64,000 bases of DNA from Rossellomorea aquimaris (GTDB lineage: Bacteria > Bacillota > Bacilli > Bacillales > Bacillaceae_B), in contig NZ_VTEX01000006.1 in NCBI RefSeq assembly GCF_008180865.1, positions 248,281-312,280 on the forward strand, written 5' to 3'. The notes under the pieces are model-generated. The model ran no database searches. It was not told where the DNA came from and was given only the letters and a program-made list of their open reading frames with translations. Of the stretch, positions 29,504 through 38,858 are shown piece by piece. The stretch's first letter is position 1; each line of letters begins with the position of its first letter. Made by a program: the position numbers and the translations under genes.

Positions 29504-32167
29504 TTGGAAATTACTACAAATCATATTCCGAGAGAAATGTATAATGCGTTAATGAATATGCTTCCTAAAAGTAGGAATAAAGATTATTTAAAATCAGCAA
29601 ATTTAATTTTAAATGATAATAAATACATTATTCCTCCCTTTGGAACCATTCATTACTTTGAAGGTATTCAGTGGAAAGAAGACAGATCAAGAAGTTACTT
29701 AAGACTTTTACATGCTTTAACACCTTTAGGATGTTTGACTGATGCATTCTCAGACACAAAAGAAACTAAATATGTAAAAAAAGGCTTAGATATAATAAAG
29801 GATTGGAAAAGCATACATGAATATTCCAAAGATAAAAATACAATGGCGTATCATGATGAGACAACAGCTCTTAGGTTACAGTACCTACTTAGATTCTATA
29901 TTATTTCTCAAGAAGCCCTAAACCCTGAGGATAAAATCATGTTAGAAGAAGAGATGTTCTCTACTAATCAATTATTGTCACAAGAACACTTTCATTCCAC
30001 TAATACAAATCACGGGATGTTTCAAGATATAGCTTTATTGTTGTATTCTTGCTACTTTAATCAAAAGCAATATATTCAATTAGCACTTGATCGTCTACTA
30101 AATTATTTCAATCATGTATATACTACAGAGGGTGTCCATAAAGAACATTCACCTGCTTATCATTTAGTAGTTTCAAATAATTTAATGAAATTAATTAATT
30201 TTCTTGCTACTTTTGATACTAATGTAAGTAATAAGTTGAAAGAAATATTTGTTAAAACCGAAGAGTTCGCAACATTTATAATTCGACCTGATGGAGTTCT
30301 CCCTCCCATTGGAGATACAGAAGAAAAAAAGTTCTCTAAGTCAGGGTTTAAGAATCTATATAGTAGTGAGCACTTTAAATTTGCTTCTTCAAAAGGTGAA
30401 GAAGGAGAACCGCCAGTGAATACTGACAGAGTATTTAAAGAGTCGGGATATGCAATATTTAGAGATGATTGGTCAAAAAAAGAGAATTCAACGTATGTCC
30501 TCTTTAATGCAGCATATCATGTTGATTATCATAAACATAGCGATGATTTAAGTGTATATATATATTCAGATGGAGAAGACATAATTACGGAAGCCGGCCC
30601 GAATGGATATAATTATAAAGATTCTTTCACACAATATGCTTATTCATCTTTTGCCCATAACACTCTAATTGTAGACGGAGAAGGTTTACTTAGAACAGAT
30701 GGACAATATGAAAAGTTGTATATAGAAGATTATAAAATTAGTGAAGAAACATCAGAAGCTACTGGAGTAAATAAAAGGTTTTCAGATGTTATACACAAGA
30801 GGAATGTTAAGTTTAATAAAGTTGATCAACAAGTTGTTGTAACAGATAACATAATTGCAGGTAGTAAACACAACTATAAACTATTGTGGCATGTTGCAGA
30901 AGAGATAGATGTACATCTTAGGGATACAGTTATTGAATTATTTAGAAGAGATAAAAAGATAATGGAAGTTGAATTTCACTGCCAATCACCCTTTAAATTA
31001 AAAAAAGTCAAGGGTCAATCTTCTCCTTCTGTTCAGGGTTGGAAGTTCCCTAAAATGGAGGAAAAAGTACCCTCATCGGTAATTGAAGTAGAATTTACAG
31101 ATAGCAACACAATGTTTAAAACGGAATTTAGGTTGGCAAATTTTAAGGTGAATACAAAAAAACCTCCTTTCGAATTAGAAAAAGTTTTTAGCAGTGTTCA
31201 TAATGTAAGATATCATTTTCAAGAAGCAACTGATGATAATCTAAAAGATCATCTAATAATTATTTTTTCTAGTCTTGCAGAAAAGTACCAGTATAAATAC
31301 AACTATATTCGAACACTTGAAAATATACCTACAAATAAATTATATATTTTAGATGATTTTGGTGATCAAGGTGCTTACTATTTAGGTAACAAGAGAGATT
31401 TCTCCATAGAAACAACAGTAAATTCATTAATACAATTTATCATGAAAAAATACAATATTGTCCATAGAAATCTTACTGCGGTAGGCTCGTCTAAGGGAGG
31501 TTATGCAGCACTGTATTTTGGCATAAAAAACTATGTAGGAAATATTATAGCGGGTGCACCTCAGAGCAGATTAGGACATTTTTTAATTAATCAAGCAAAG
31601 CATCATAATATTTCTAACTATATTTCTGGGGGCTCTTCTAAAGCAGATCAGGTATTTTTAGACCAGTTACTCTTTAGTCTTCTCCAGCAACCTTCAGAAT
31701 TAGGTCCCAGAATAAGCATAATGGTAGGGGATAAAGATCACCATTATGAAAACCATGTGCTACCACTTGCTGAGGCTTTAAAAACTAGTGGATTCGGGGT
31801 GGATGTTGAAGTTGAAAGAAGTTTAGACCATAATGGCTTGAAAACTCATTTCCCTAAATATCTTACCAAAAAAATATTAGAAGTATTAAACTATAAAATA
31901 GAATTACCTGAAATATTGAGTGCAGATATTATTAGAGAAAATGCTTCAACATTAAAAATTTCTTGTACTAGTAGTGGTGAGAATCTAGAGTATGCTTTTT
32001 ATATTTATAGAGATAATGAACTAGTTAAAAAATTTATGTATTCGACGTCCCCTAAAATTGGATATAAAATTACGGAAAACGGAAAATATATGTCCAGAGT
32101 TTTTGTTAGAGACAAATCAGGTAATAGGGTTACGAAATATACGGAAAGTATAACAATCGATATTTAG
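29504..32167 (+). CDS. heparinase II/III-like lyase domain fused to a serine alpha/beta-hydrolase domain
   Basis: An 887-aa multidomain protein without signal peptide. Residues about 1-290 form an alpha-helical toroid of the heparinase/alginate-lyase type (NTNHGMFQDIALLLYS). Residues about 300-570 are the Hepar_II_III beta-sandwich (HKHSDDLSVYIYSDGEDIIT, then SSFAHNTLIVDGEG). From about 580 a hydrolase domain begins with nucleophile elbow GSSKGG (probable Ser663) and a candidate late histidine in DHNGLKTHFP, similar to XcbB/CpsF or Asp2-like capsule proteins. A short beta domain may end it. Lyases of this fold act on uronic-acid glycans, and the next gene makes a uronic sugar nucleotide. Start TTG with GGGAGAG. 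Cytoplasmic location is inferred from the missing signal peptide. Confidence 0.75.
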   Translation: MEITTNHIPREMYNALMNMLPKSRNKDYLKSANLILNDNKYIIPPFGTIHYFEGIQWKEDRSRSYLRLLHALTPLGCLTDAFSDTKETKYVKKGLDIIKDWKSIHEYSKDKNTMAYHDETTALRLQYLLRFYIISQEALNPEDKIMLEEEMFSTNQLLSQEHFHSTNTNHGMFQDIALLLYSCYFNQKQYIQLALDRLLNYFNHVYTTEGVHKEHSPAYHLVVSNNLMKLINFLATFDTNVSNKLKEIFVKTEEFATFIIRPDGVLPPIGDTEEKKFSKSGFKNLYSSEHFKFASSKGEEGEPPVNTDRVFKESGYAIFRDDWSKKENSTYVLFNAAYHVDYHKHSDDLSVYIYSDGEDIITEAGPNGYNYKDSFTQYAYSSFAHNTLIVDGEGLLRTDGQYEKLYIEDYKISEETSEATGVNKRFSDVIHKRNVKFNKVDQQVVVTDNIIAGSKHNYKLLWHVAEEIDVHLRDTVIELFRRDKKIMEVEFHCQSPFKLKKVKGQSSPSVQGWKFPKMEEKVPSSVIEVEFTDSNTMFKTEFRLANFKVNTKKPPFELEKVFSSVHNVRYHFQEATDDNLKDHLIIIFSSLAEKYQYKYNYIRTLENIPTNKLYILDDFGDQGAYYLGNKRDFSIETTVNSLIQFIMKKYNIVHRNLTAVGSSKGGYAALYFGIKNYVGNIIAGAPQSRLGHFLINQAKHHNISNYISGGSSKADQVFLDQLLFSLLQQPSELGPRISIMVGDKDHHYENHVLPLAEALKTSGFGVDVEVERSLDHNGLKTHFPKYLTKKILEVLNYKIELPEILSADIIRENASTLKISCTSSGENLEYAFYIYRDNELVKKFMYSTSPKIGYKITENGKYMSRVFVRDKSGNRVTKYTESITIDI

Positions 32168-32179
32168 GAGGAATTTTTA

Positions 32180-33457
32180 ATGAAAATTTGTACAGTAGGT
32201 CTAGGATATATCGGATTACCTACTTCTATTATGTTTGCAAAATATGGTGTAGAGGTAGTAGGGGTAGATATTAACCAAAGTGTAATAGATTCATTGAACA
32301 ATGGACAAATTCACATTGAAGAACCTGGTCTTCAAGACGCCCTCGAAGAAGTATTAGAAACACGTAAATTCCGTGCATCTATGGCACCAGAGAAAGCAGA
32401 CGCATTTATTGTATCTGTACCAACACCAAATAATGACGACGAATATAAATCGTGTGACCTTACTTATGTACTTAGTGCTGTAAAGAATACTATTCCATTT
32501 CTTGAAAAGGGAAATGTACTAATAGTTGAATCTACAATCGCTCCAAGAAGCATGGATGATTACGTAAAGCCACTTGTTGAGGAAGCTGGATTAATAGTTG
32601 GTGAGGATATTTTCCTTGTTCATTGTCCAGAACGTGTATTACCTGGGCAAATTATGCATGAGCTAATTTATAACAATAGAATTGTTGGAGGGGTAACACC
32701 TGCATGTACAGAAGCTGGCGTAAAAGTTTACAGCACTTTTGTTAAGGGAGAGATTATTAAGACAAATGCCAAAACAGCTGAAATGTCTAAGTTAATGGAA
32801 AATACTTTCCGTGATGTAAATATCGCTTTAGCAAATGAATTAACAAAAGTTTGTACGGAACTAGATATCAATTCATTAGACGTAATAGAGATGGCGAATA
32901 AGCATCCGCGTGTTAACTTACACACACCAGGCCCTGGAGTTGGTGGTCACTGTTTAGCAGTTGATCCTTACTTTATTGTTGCAAAAGCCCCGGAACAAGC
33001 TCAACTAATTAACCTGGCGCGTAATATCAACACATCTATGCCTTCATATGTAGTTGAGAATGCAAATAAGTTAATGAGACAAGTTGATGGAAAAGTAGTT
33101 ACTATATTTGGTTTAACCTATAAAGGAAATGTAGACGATATTCGAGAAAGTCCTGCAATGGAGATTAAGGAAATGCTTGAGTTCCAAGGTGACTATGAAG
33201 TCCGTTCTTATGACCCACATGTTGAGAAGGATTTTGTTTATAACAATTTAGAAGAAGCAGTTAGTGGTTCAGATTTAATATTGATTCTATCAGATCACAA
33301 TGAGTTTAAAGAGTTAGATTGGAAAAGACTTGAAGGAATGAATAGTAAGCAAATACTAGATACAAAAAATGTTGTTAGTAACCGTTCTGATGACTTCAAC
33401 TATATTAACTTTGGTAATTTATACGAGAATACTAAGAAAGTTGCAGCACTTGTATGA
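32180..33457 (+). CDS. wecC: UDP-N-acetyl-D-mannosamine dehydrogenase-like (WecC family)
   Basis: Nucleotide-sugar dehydrogenase that should oxidise UDP-ManNAc to UDP-ManNAcA in two NAD+-dependent steps. The 425-aa protein has the Rossmann motif VGLGYIGLPT near residue 6, HCPERVLPGQIMHELI and NRIVGGVTP, the WecC-like TAEMSKLMENTFRDVNIA, and catalytic Cys258 in GPGVGGHCLAVDPYF. These motifs match WecC better than UDP-glucose dehydrogenases (TuaD/Ugd), so ManNAc is the likely substrate. The UDP-GlcNAc 2-epimerase at the end of the operon would supply it. AGGAGG precedes the ATG; the stop overlaps the next start by 4 nt. Confidence 0.9.
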   Translation: MKICTVGLGYIGLPTSIMFAKYGVEVVGVDINQSVIDSLNNGQIHIEEPGLQDALEEVLETRKFRASMAPEKADAFIVSVPTPNNDDEYKSCDLTYVLSAVKNTIPFLEKGNVLIVESTIAPRSMDDYVKPLVEEAGLIVGEDIFLVHCPERVLPGQIMHELIYNNRIVGGVTPACTEAGVKVYSTFVKGEIIKTNAKTAEMSKLMENTFRDVNIALANELTKVCTELDINSLDVIEMANKHPRVNLHTPGPGVGGHCLAVDPYFIVAKAPEQAQLINLARNINTSMPSYVVENANKLMRQVDGKVVTIFGLTYKGNVDDIRESPAMEIKEMLEFQGDYEVRSYDPHVEKDFVYNNLEEAVSGSDLILILSDHNEFKELDWKRLEGMNSKQILDTKNVVSNRSDDFNYINFGNLYENTKKVAALV

Positions 33458-34257
33458 CCCATATATACCAAGTGCTGAAAGAACAGATCCAAAATTTTCA
33501 TTTGATCTTACGTTTATCATCGTATGAGTTAAAAGGTAAATATCAAATGCACTATTTGGGAATTCTATGGCAATTTCTTAATCCAGCCCTCCAAATTTTA
33601 ATCTATTGGTTTGTTTTTGGTGTTGGGATTAGAAATGGAAACCCGGTTGGAGATGTTCCATTTTTCGCTTGGTTAATTACAGGGCTGATACCTTGGTTTT
33701 TTATCAGCCCTTCTATCATTCAAGGTTCCAATAGTGTATATTCTAAAGTTAATTTAGTTTCAAAAATGAATTTTCCAGTAAGTGTGTTACCCAGTATTGT
33801 GATTTTTAGTAATATCATTCAATTAATTGTTATGTTGCTTGTCCTTGGAATTGTATTATTCCTATATCAAATGAACCCGGGTATTTATCTACTTCAGCTG
33901 CCATATTATTTATTTGCACTCTTGCTATTTCTTTTTGCTTTTACTACACTTTGCTCTACCATTTCAACGATAGTGAGGGACTTTCAAGTAATATTGCAAT
34001 CAGTAATGAGGATGATGCTTTACTTAACTCCTATTTTATGGGAAACGGGACAACTTCCTAAACTTCTGGAAACCATCCTTAAATTAAACCCTTTATATTA
34101 TTTAATTGAAGGGTTCAGGAAGACTTTCTTAGGTCAAGGATGGTTTTTTAGTGATATAGAATATACTATTTATTTCTGGATTGCTACATTACTAACTTTA
34201 TTTATTGGTGCAGTAATACAGTCCAAATTCAAAGATAAATTCATTGATTATATATAA
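33454..34257 (+). CDS. tagG: TagG-like ABC-2 permease, wall polymer exporter
   Basis: Membrane half of the polymer exporter. A 267-aa ABC-2 protein with six predicted helices, opening with the amphipathic LRLSSYELKGKYQMHYLGIL and containing WQFLNPALQILIYWFVFGVG, which is very similar to TagG of teichoic acid export. It overlaps the dehydrogenase gene by 4 nt and is followed 15 nt later by the ATPase. Expected to carry the undecaprenyl-linked polymer to the outer face, where LCP proteins attach it. Confidence 0.92.
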   Translation: MTHIYQVLKEQIQNFHLILRLSSYELKGKYQMHYLGILWQFLNPALQILIYWFVFGVGIRNGNPVGDVPFFAWLITGLIPWFFISPSIIQGSNSVYSKVNLVSKMNFPVSVLPSIVIFSNIIQLIVMLLVLGIVLFLYQMNPGIYLLQLPYYLFALLLFLFAFTTLCSTISTIVRDFQVILQSVMRMMLYLTPILWETGQLPKLLETILKLNPLYYLIEGFRKTFLGQGWFFSDIEYTIYFWIATLLTLFIGAVIQSKFKDKFIDYI

Positions 34258-34272
34258 ACTGGAGGCTTATAT

Positions 34273-35883
34273 ATGAAGCCCAAAGTAGTTTTTAAAAATG
34301 TTACAAAAAAATATTCTCTTTATGCTAAAAAAACTGACAAAATTTTAGAATTAATTCTACCAAACAAAAAAACAAAAAACTTTTATGCTTTACAAGATAT
34401 TTCTTTTGAAGTCTTTGAAGGTGAAACGATTGGAATAGTGGGGATAAATGGCTCAGGTAAATCAACACTATCAAACTTACTCGCTCAGGTTGTGTCCCCT
34501 ACAAGTGGTACCATCGAAATGGATGGAACACCTTCTTTAATTGCAATCTCTGCTGGATTAAACAATCATTTAACTGGAATGGAAAATATTGAATTGAAAT
34601 GTTTAATGCATGGATTAAGTAAGAAGGTAATAAAAGAACTTACTCCAAGTATTATCGAGTTCGCTGAAATTGGAGACTTCATTAATCAACCAGTAAAAAA
34701 TTATTCTAGTGGTATGAAATCGAGATTAGGGTTCGCCATTTCTGTTCATACAAATCCAGATATTCTCGTAGTAGATGAAGCATTATCAGTAGGTGATCAA
34801 ACCTTTTACCAAAAATGCATAGAAAAGGTTGACGAATTTAAAAAAGAAGGTAAAACAATCTTTTTCATTAGTCATTCCCTTTCCCAAATGGCATCGATAT
34901 CAGATCGTGTAATGTGGATGCATTATGGAAAAGTAAAAGAATTTGGAGATTCATCCCAAGTTATAAAAGATTACAAAGAGTTTATCAATTGGTTTAATAA
35001 ATTAAGTACGAATGAAAAAAAAGAGTATAAGAAAAGCCAATTAAACGAACAATCCTTAGGAAAAACAATTTCAAACAATAGTGACTATCGCAGATCTCGA
35101 AATGGAAAGAAATCCTCGGGGTTGTTATTTTATTTGCAGACAACCATAATAATCGCTTTATTTTTGGTGTCTTCATCTTTTATGTTTTTTAATGATCCTG
35201 TAAAAAGTATCATGAGTTATGTAAGTGATGTAACAATTAAAGAAAATAGAGGGGATTTATCTACTAATAAGCCAGATAATCAGATAAAAACCACCGAGTT
35301 AAAGAATGTTGATAAACAAGGTATTGTCCAGTCTAAATCAGCAAAGTTATTCGACAAAGTTAACCAAGAAAATGAGAAGCTTAACTTGGACTTTGGCACA
35401 AAGGTTTGGATTCAAAAGTCTAATGGGGATATTCACCAAATCTTAATTAACAATCAATCGTACTATACAAATGCTGAGAACATTGGTGATAATCTTAAAG
35501 ACACCTCAAATGTTCAACTGAACGATTTTAGACCTACGTTTGATAGTTCATTGGACCAAACCTATCAATATTTCCTAGCTTTCTTTGGAAGTGATTATAG
35601 TGAAATTAAAGATAGTTTAAACGGTTTAACATCAGAATCATCAGATTATTTAAAGTATGGATATGATGGTGTAACTTATCATTTTAATAATAATAAAATT
35701 GCAGATGAGATTATATTTGATGGAATTGATTTAAGTCAACTTGACTCTCCAGATTTATTGAATCAAGCAGAAATAATATCTTCTAGTAAAGAAAACTATT
35801 ATTTCATAGGAGAAAAATATGATTTAGTAGTGTCTAAAGAAAACAATACTATTAAAGTTATATTAAACCAGGAGGGCTCTTAA
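34273..35883 (+). CDS. tagH: TagH-like ABC ATPase with C-terminal membrane and extracellular extension
   Basis: ATPase half of the exporter, 536 aa. Walker [10 protein letters not shown] is at 57-65, the signature [13 protein letters not shown] at about 143 and Walker [15 protein letters not shown] at about 163. As in B. subtilis TagH, the domain is extended: a transmembrane helix at about 283-305 ([20 protein letters not shown]) and about 230 extracellular residues, here Asn/Ser/Asp-rich with no recognised domain. The second half is less conserved than the ATPase. AGGAGGAA-like GGAGGC precedes the ATG. The permease and ATPase together define the operon as an export-type glycopolymer system rather than a Wzy-dependent one. 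Confidence 0.92.
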   Translation: MKPKVVFKNVTKKYSLYAKKTDKILELILPNKKTKNFYALQDISFEVFEGETIGIVGINGSGKSTLSNLLAQVVSPTSGTIEMDGTPSLIAISAGLNNHLTGMENIELKCLMHGLSKKVIKELTPSIIEFAEIGDFINQPVKNYSSGMKSRLGFAISVHTNPDILVVDEALSVGDQTFYQKCIEKVDEFKKEGKTIFFISHSLSQMASISDRVMWMHYGKVKEFGDSSQVIKDYKEFINWFNKLSTNEKKEYKKSQLNEQSLGKTISNNSDYRRSRNGKKSSGLLFYLQTTIIIALFLVSSSFMFFNDPVKSIMSYVSDVTIKENRGDLSTNKPDNQIKTTELKNVDKQGIVQSKSAKLFDKVNQENEKLNLDFGTKVWIQKSNGDIHQILINNQSYYTNAENIGDNLKDTSNVQLNDFRPTFDSSLDQTYQYFLAFFGSDYSEIKDSLNGLTSESSDYLKYGYDGVTYHFNNNKIADEIIFDGIDLSQLDSPDLLNQAEIISSSKENYYFIGEKYDLVVSKENNTIKVILNQEGS

Positions 35884-35885
35884 TT

Positions 35886-36773
35886 TTGACTAAAAAAATA
35901 ACTAAAGCAATAATACCTGCTGCAGGATTGGGTACACGATTTTTACCCGCTACAAAGGCAATGCCAAAAGAAATGTTACCGATCGTGGATAAACCGACAA
36001 TTCAGTACATCATTGAAGAAGCAATTGAATCAGGTATAGAAGATATAATAATTGTAACTGGAAAAGGGAAACGTGCGATTGAGGACCATTTCGATAGTGC
36101 ACCGGAATTAGAAATGAATCTTCTTGAAAAAGGAAAATCAGATCTCTTAGAAAAAGTACAATATTCAAGTAACCTTGCTAACATTCATTATATTCGTCAG
36201 AAAGAACCAAAAGGTCTTGGTCATGCTGTCTGGTGTGCACGGAAATTTATTGGGGACGAACCTTTTGCAGTTTTATTGGGAGATGACATTGTAGTAAGCG
36301 AAAAACCTTGCGTTAAACAATTAATTGAACAATATGAGCAAAATAATTCTTCTGTTATAGGGGTACAAACAGTACCAGATAAAGAGACCCATCGCTATGG
36401 AATAATAAATCCATCTGAGAATGAGGGTCGTCTATATAAGGTTAGCAACTTCATTGAAAAACCAGCCATTGGAACAGCTCCATCTAATCTGGCTATAATG
36501 GGTAGATATATTCTTACTCCCAAAATTTTCGATTTCTTAGAAAAACAAGAAACAGGTGCTGGAGGAGAAATTCAATTAACGGATGCAATCCAACAACTTA
36601 ATGAAAAAGAAAATGTATTTGCTTATGATTTCCTCGGCAAGCGCTATGATGTTGGTGAAAAATTAGGATTTATTAAAACAACAATTGAATTCTCACTAAA
36701 TAATCCTGAACTAAAAGATGAGGTACTTGAGTTTTTACAACAAGAGTTGAAAGAGAGAATGGTAAAATTATAA
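35886..36773 (+). CDS. gtaB: UTP-glucose-1-phosphate uridylyltransferase
   Basis: Makes UDP-glucose from UTP and glucose-1-phosphate. At 295 aa it has the usual length, with the nucleotide-binding [20 protein letters not shown] at about 12-31, [17 protein letters not shown], and [10 protein letters not shown]. The start is TTG, 2 nt after the tagH stop, with AGGAGGG upstream. UDP-glucose may feed this polymer directly, or through the 4-epimerase-like enzyme at 43961 for UDP-galactose. The gene has the same neighbours (tagH, mnaA) in B. subtilis. Confidence 0.95.
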   Translation: MTKKITKAIIPAAGLGTRFLPATKAMPKEMLPIVDKPTIQYIIEEAIESGIEDIIIVTGKGKRAIEDHFDSAPELEMNLLEKGKSDLLEKVQYSSNLANIHYIRQKEPKGLGHAVWCARKFIGDEPFAVLLGDDIVVSEKPCVKQLIEQYEQNNSSVIGVQTVPDKETHRYGIINPSENEGRLYKVSNFIEKPAIGTAPSNLAIMGRYILTPKIFDFLEKQETGAGGEIQLTDAIQQLNEKENVFAYDFLGKRYDVGEKLGFIKTTIEFSLNNPELKDEVLEFLQQELKERMVKL

Positions 36774-36792
36774 ATTTTAAGGAGTTTGATTC

Positions 36793-37950
36793 ATGTCTAC
36801 CCCCATCAAAGTAATGACAATCTTCGGAACAAGACCAGAAGCAATCAAAATGGCTCCACTTGTTCTTGAACTGGAGAAACACCCAGAAAAATTCGAATCA
36901 ATCGTCACAGTTACGGCTCAACACCGCCAAATGCTTGATCAAGTTTTAGAAATATTTGATGTTAAGCCTGACCACGATTTAAATATTATGAAAGACCGCC
37001 AAACGCTTACCGGTGTTACAACTCGTGCATTGGAAGGTTTAGACAAGGTAATGAAAGAAGTAAAGCCTGATATTGTATTGGTTCATGGTGATACTACCAC
37101 AACATTTGTTGCGAGTATGGCAGCCTTTTATAACCAAATAGCAGTTGGGCATGTTGAAGCGGGATTACGTACGTGGGATAAATATTCTCCTTTCCCTGAA
37201 GAGATGAATCGTCAATTAACAGGTGTTATTGCAGATCTTCACTTCTCACCAACAGATAAGTCTGCACAGAATCTATTAAATGAAGGTAAAAAGGAAGAAG
37301 CCATCTTTATTACCGGTAATACTGCGATTGATGCTTTGAAAACGACAGTTCAAGAAGAATACTCTCATGAGATTCTAGATAAGATTGGTGATGACCGTTT
37401 AATCCTACTGACAGCTCATAGACGTGAGAATCTTGGAGAGCCAATGAGAAATATGTTTAGAGCGATCAAGCGTATTGTTGAGGAACATGATGATGTTCAA
37501 GTTGTCTATCCTGTGCACCTTAACCCGGCTGTTCGCGAAGCTGCGGATGAGATTTTAGGAAACGATCCACGCATTCAACTCATTGAGCCACTGGGCGTTA
37601 TTGATTTTCATAACTTCGCATCAAGAGCTCACCTGATCTTAACTGACTCTGGCGGGGTTCAAGAAGAGGCTCCATCATTGGGGGTTCCTGTCCTAGTATT
37701 GCGTGATACTACTGAAAGACCAGAAGGAATTGAAGCGGGTACTCTGAAACTGGCTGGAGTGGAAGAAGAGAATATTTATAACCTTGCTAAAGAGTTGCTT
37801 ACGGATGTTGCTCATTATGATAGTATGGCAAAAGCGGTAAATCCATATGGTGATGGTCAAGCATCCAGAAGAATTGCAGAAGCCATCCATTATTACTTTG
37901 ATAAGAAGAATAATGATCGACCTGATACATACAATCCTTTAGAAGGTTAA
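36793..37950 (+). CDS. mnaA: UDP-N-acetylglucosamine 2-epimerase
   Basis: Interconverts UDP-GlcNAc and UDP-ManNAc, the precursor for teichoic linkage units and for ManNAcA. A 385-aa, non-hydrolysing type enzyme with MTIFGTRPEAIKMAPLVLEL at the N-terminus, VHGDTTTTF, the VGHVEAGLRTWDKYSPFPEE active-site segment and LTDSGGVQEEAPSLGVPVLV near the C-terminus. AAGGAG precedes the ATG. Last gene of the operon; a strong terminator follows. With the dehydrogenase at 32180 it completes a UDP-GlcNAc to UDP-ManNAcA route. Confidence 0.96.
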   Translation: MSTPIKVMTIFGTRPEAIKMAPLVLELEKHPEKFESIVTVTAQHRQMLDQVLEIFDVKPDHDLNIMKDRQTLTGVTTRALEGLDKVMKEVKPDIVLVHGDTTTTFVASMAAFYNQIAVGHVEAGLRTWDKYSPFPEEMNRQLTGVIADLHFSPTDKSAQNLLNEGKKEEAIFITGNTAIDALKTTVQEEYSHEILDKIGDDRLILLTAHRRENLGEPMRNMFRAIKRIVEEHDDVQVVYPVHLNPAVREAADEILGNDPRIQLIEPLGVIDFHNFASRAHLILTDSGGVQEEAPSLGVPVLVLRDTTERPEGIEAGTLKLAGVEEENIYNLAKELLTDVAHYDSMAKAVNPYGDGQASRRIAEAIHYYFDKKNNDRPDTYNPLEG

Positions 37951-37965
37951 GTGAAAAAACCAATA

Positions 37966-38001
37966 GAAAACATCCCCGTTAAACATATCGGGGATGTTTT
38001 C
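37966..38001. terminator. terminator of the glycopolymer operon
   Basis: A 13-bp stem GAAAACATCCCCG / CGGGGATGTTTTC with a 10-nt loop, A-rich on one side and T-rich on the other. It serves the operon and the convergent gene. Confidence 0.85.
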
Positions 38002-38003
38002 TT

Positions 38004-38738
38004 CTACCTATGCCAACGACTCTCCCCATACTTCCCAGCCTCCACAAAATAAGACTCCACCGAAGTATACCCAATACGATAAAACCCTTCACCAGGCTCC
38101 CAAATCCGATAAGCATCCAAACTCTTAGTATATTCATCAGAGAGATCGTCAGGCACGGGATATGTGTCCTCGTACTCCAAATGCTCAAACTCTTGAACTG
38201 GGAGGTAATAGAGGGCAGATTGTATGGTCCCGTCTTCAACCAGCTTTTTCAAGGCTTTCCCCGAAGTGGCATGGTCTTTGTGAGGATCGTTGTAGGTTAA
38301 CGCATGATGTCTGGCTTCAGGATATCGTTCATTCATTTCTTTCATGACCTCGATGACATCATCTTCCTTGATTTCGCCATCGGGTAGGTCATATACGAAA
38401 ACGTTCTCTGGCTCGACTCCCAATTCTTCAACGGATTTCTTAAATTCCATCACCCGTGAGTCACCGAACTCTTCTTTAGAAATAGGTGGCAAATTTTTTT
38501 CTCGTAAGTTTTCGTTGACTTTATTAATGGATTGGCTGGCTTCACCGTGTGATAGCAGCACCACGGCTACTTCATTTCCCTTGTCGATTTGACGAAGGAT
38601 AGAAGGCCCTAAACTGAGCGTTTCGTCGTCTGCGTGTGGAGCATAATAAACCGATGTTTCTGGTTCTTTTTCAAAAAGGGTACAGGCGCTGAGGAACGCG
38701 GATAGTAATAAAATGATAGAGAGATAGACAACTCGCAT
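38004..38738 (-). CDS. PIG-L family deacetylase lipoprotein
   Basis: Predicted extracytoplasmic, lipid-anchored N-deacetylase of 244 aa. The N-terminal signal ends in the lipobox LSAC (Cys19). The PIG-L motif is AHADDE (residues about 34-39) and the second metal motif is DPHKDH at about 150-155. GGAGG lies 5 nt before the ATG. It converges with the polymer operon and diverges from a multi-TM acyltransferase, so it may deacetylate amino sugars of the wall polymer or peptidoglycan. It is shorter and clearly separate from the larger PIG-L protein at 347. Substrate inferred only. Confidence 0.85.
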   Translation of the reverse strand: MRVVYLSIILLLSAFLSACTLFEKEPETSVYYAPHADDETLSLGPSILRQIDKGNEVAVVLLSHGEASQSINKVNENLREKNLPPISKEEFGDSRVMEFKKSVEELGVEPENVFVYDLPDGEIKEDDVIEVMKEMNERYPEARHHALTYNDPHKDHATSGKALKKLVEDGTIQSALYYLPVQEFEHLEYEDTYPVPDDLSDEYTKSLDAYRIWEPGEGFYRIGYTSVESYFVEAGKYGESRWHR

Positions 38739-38858
38739 GTGGACCTCCAGGTGAGAAAAATAGTTAAATCTTTACTAATTGATTCTATCAAAGTTTTGGG
38801 GCCTGGTGTATACTTTCATAGTAGGAAAGTATAGAACGTGAAGTGAAAGGAACGGAGT

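Noticed and set aside
32180-33457. UDP-glucose 6-dehydrogenase (TuaD-like)
   Set aside because: The CPERVLPGQ, GGVTP and TAEMSKLMENTFRDVNIA motifs follow WecC rather than TuaD/Ugd.
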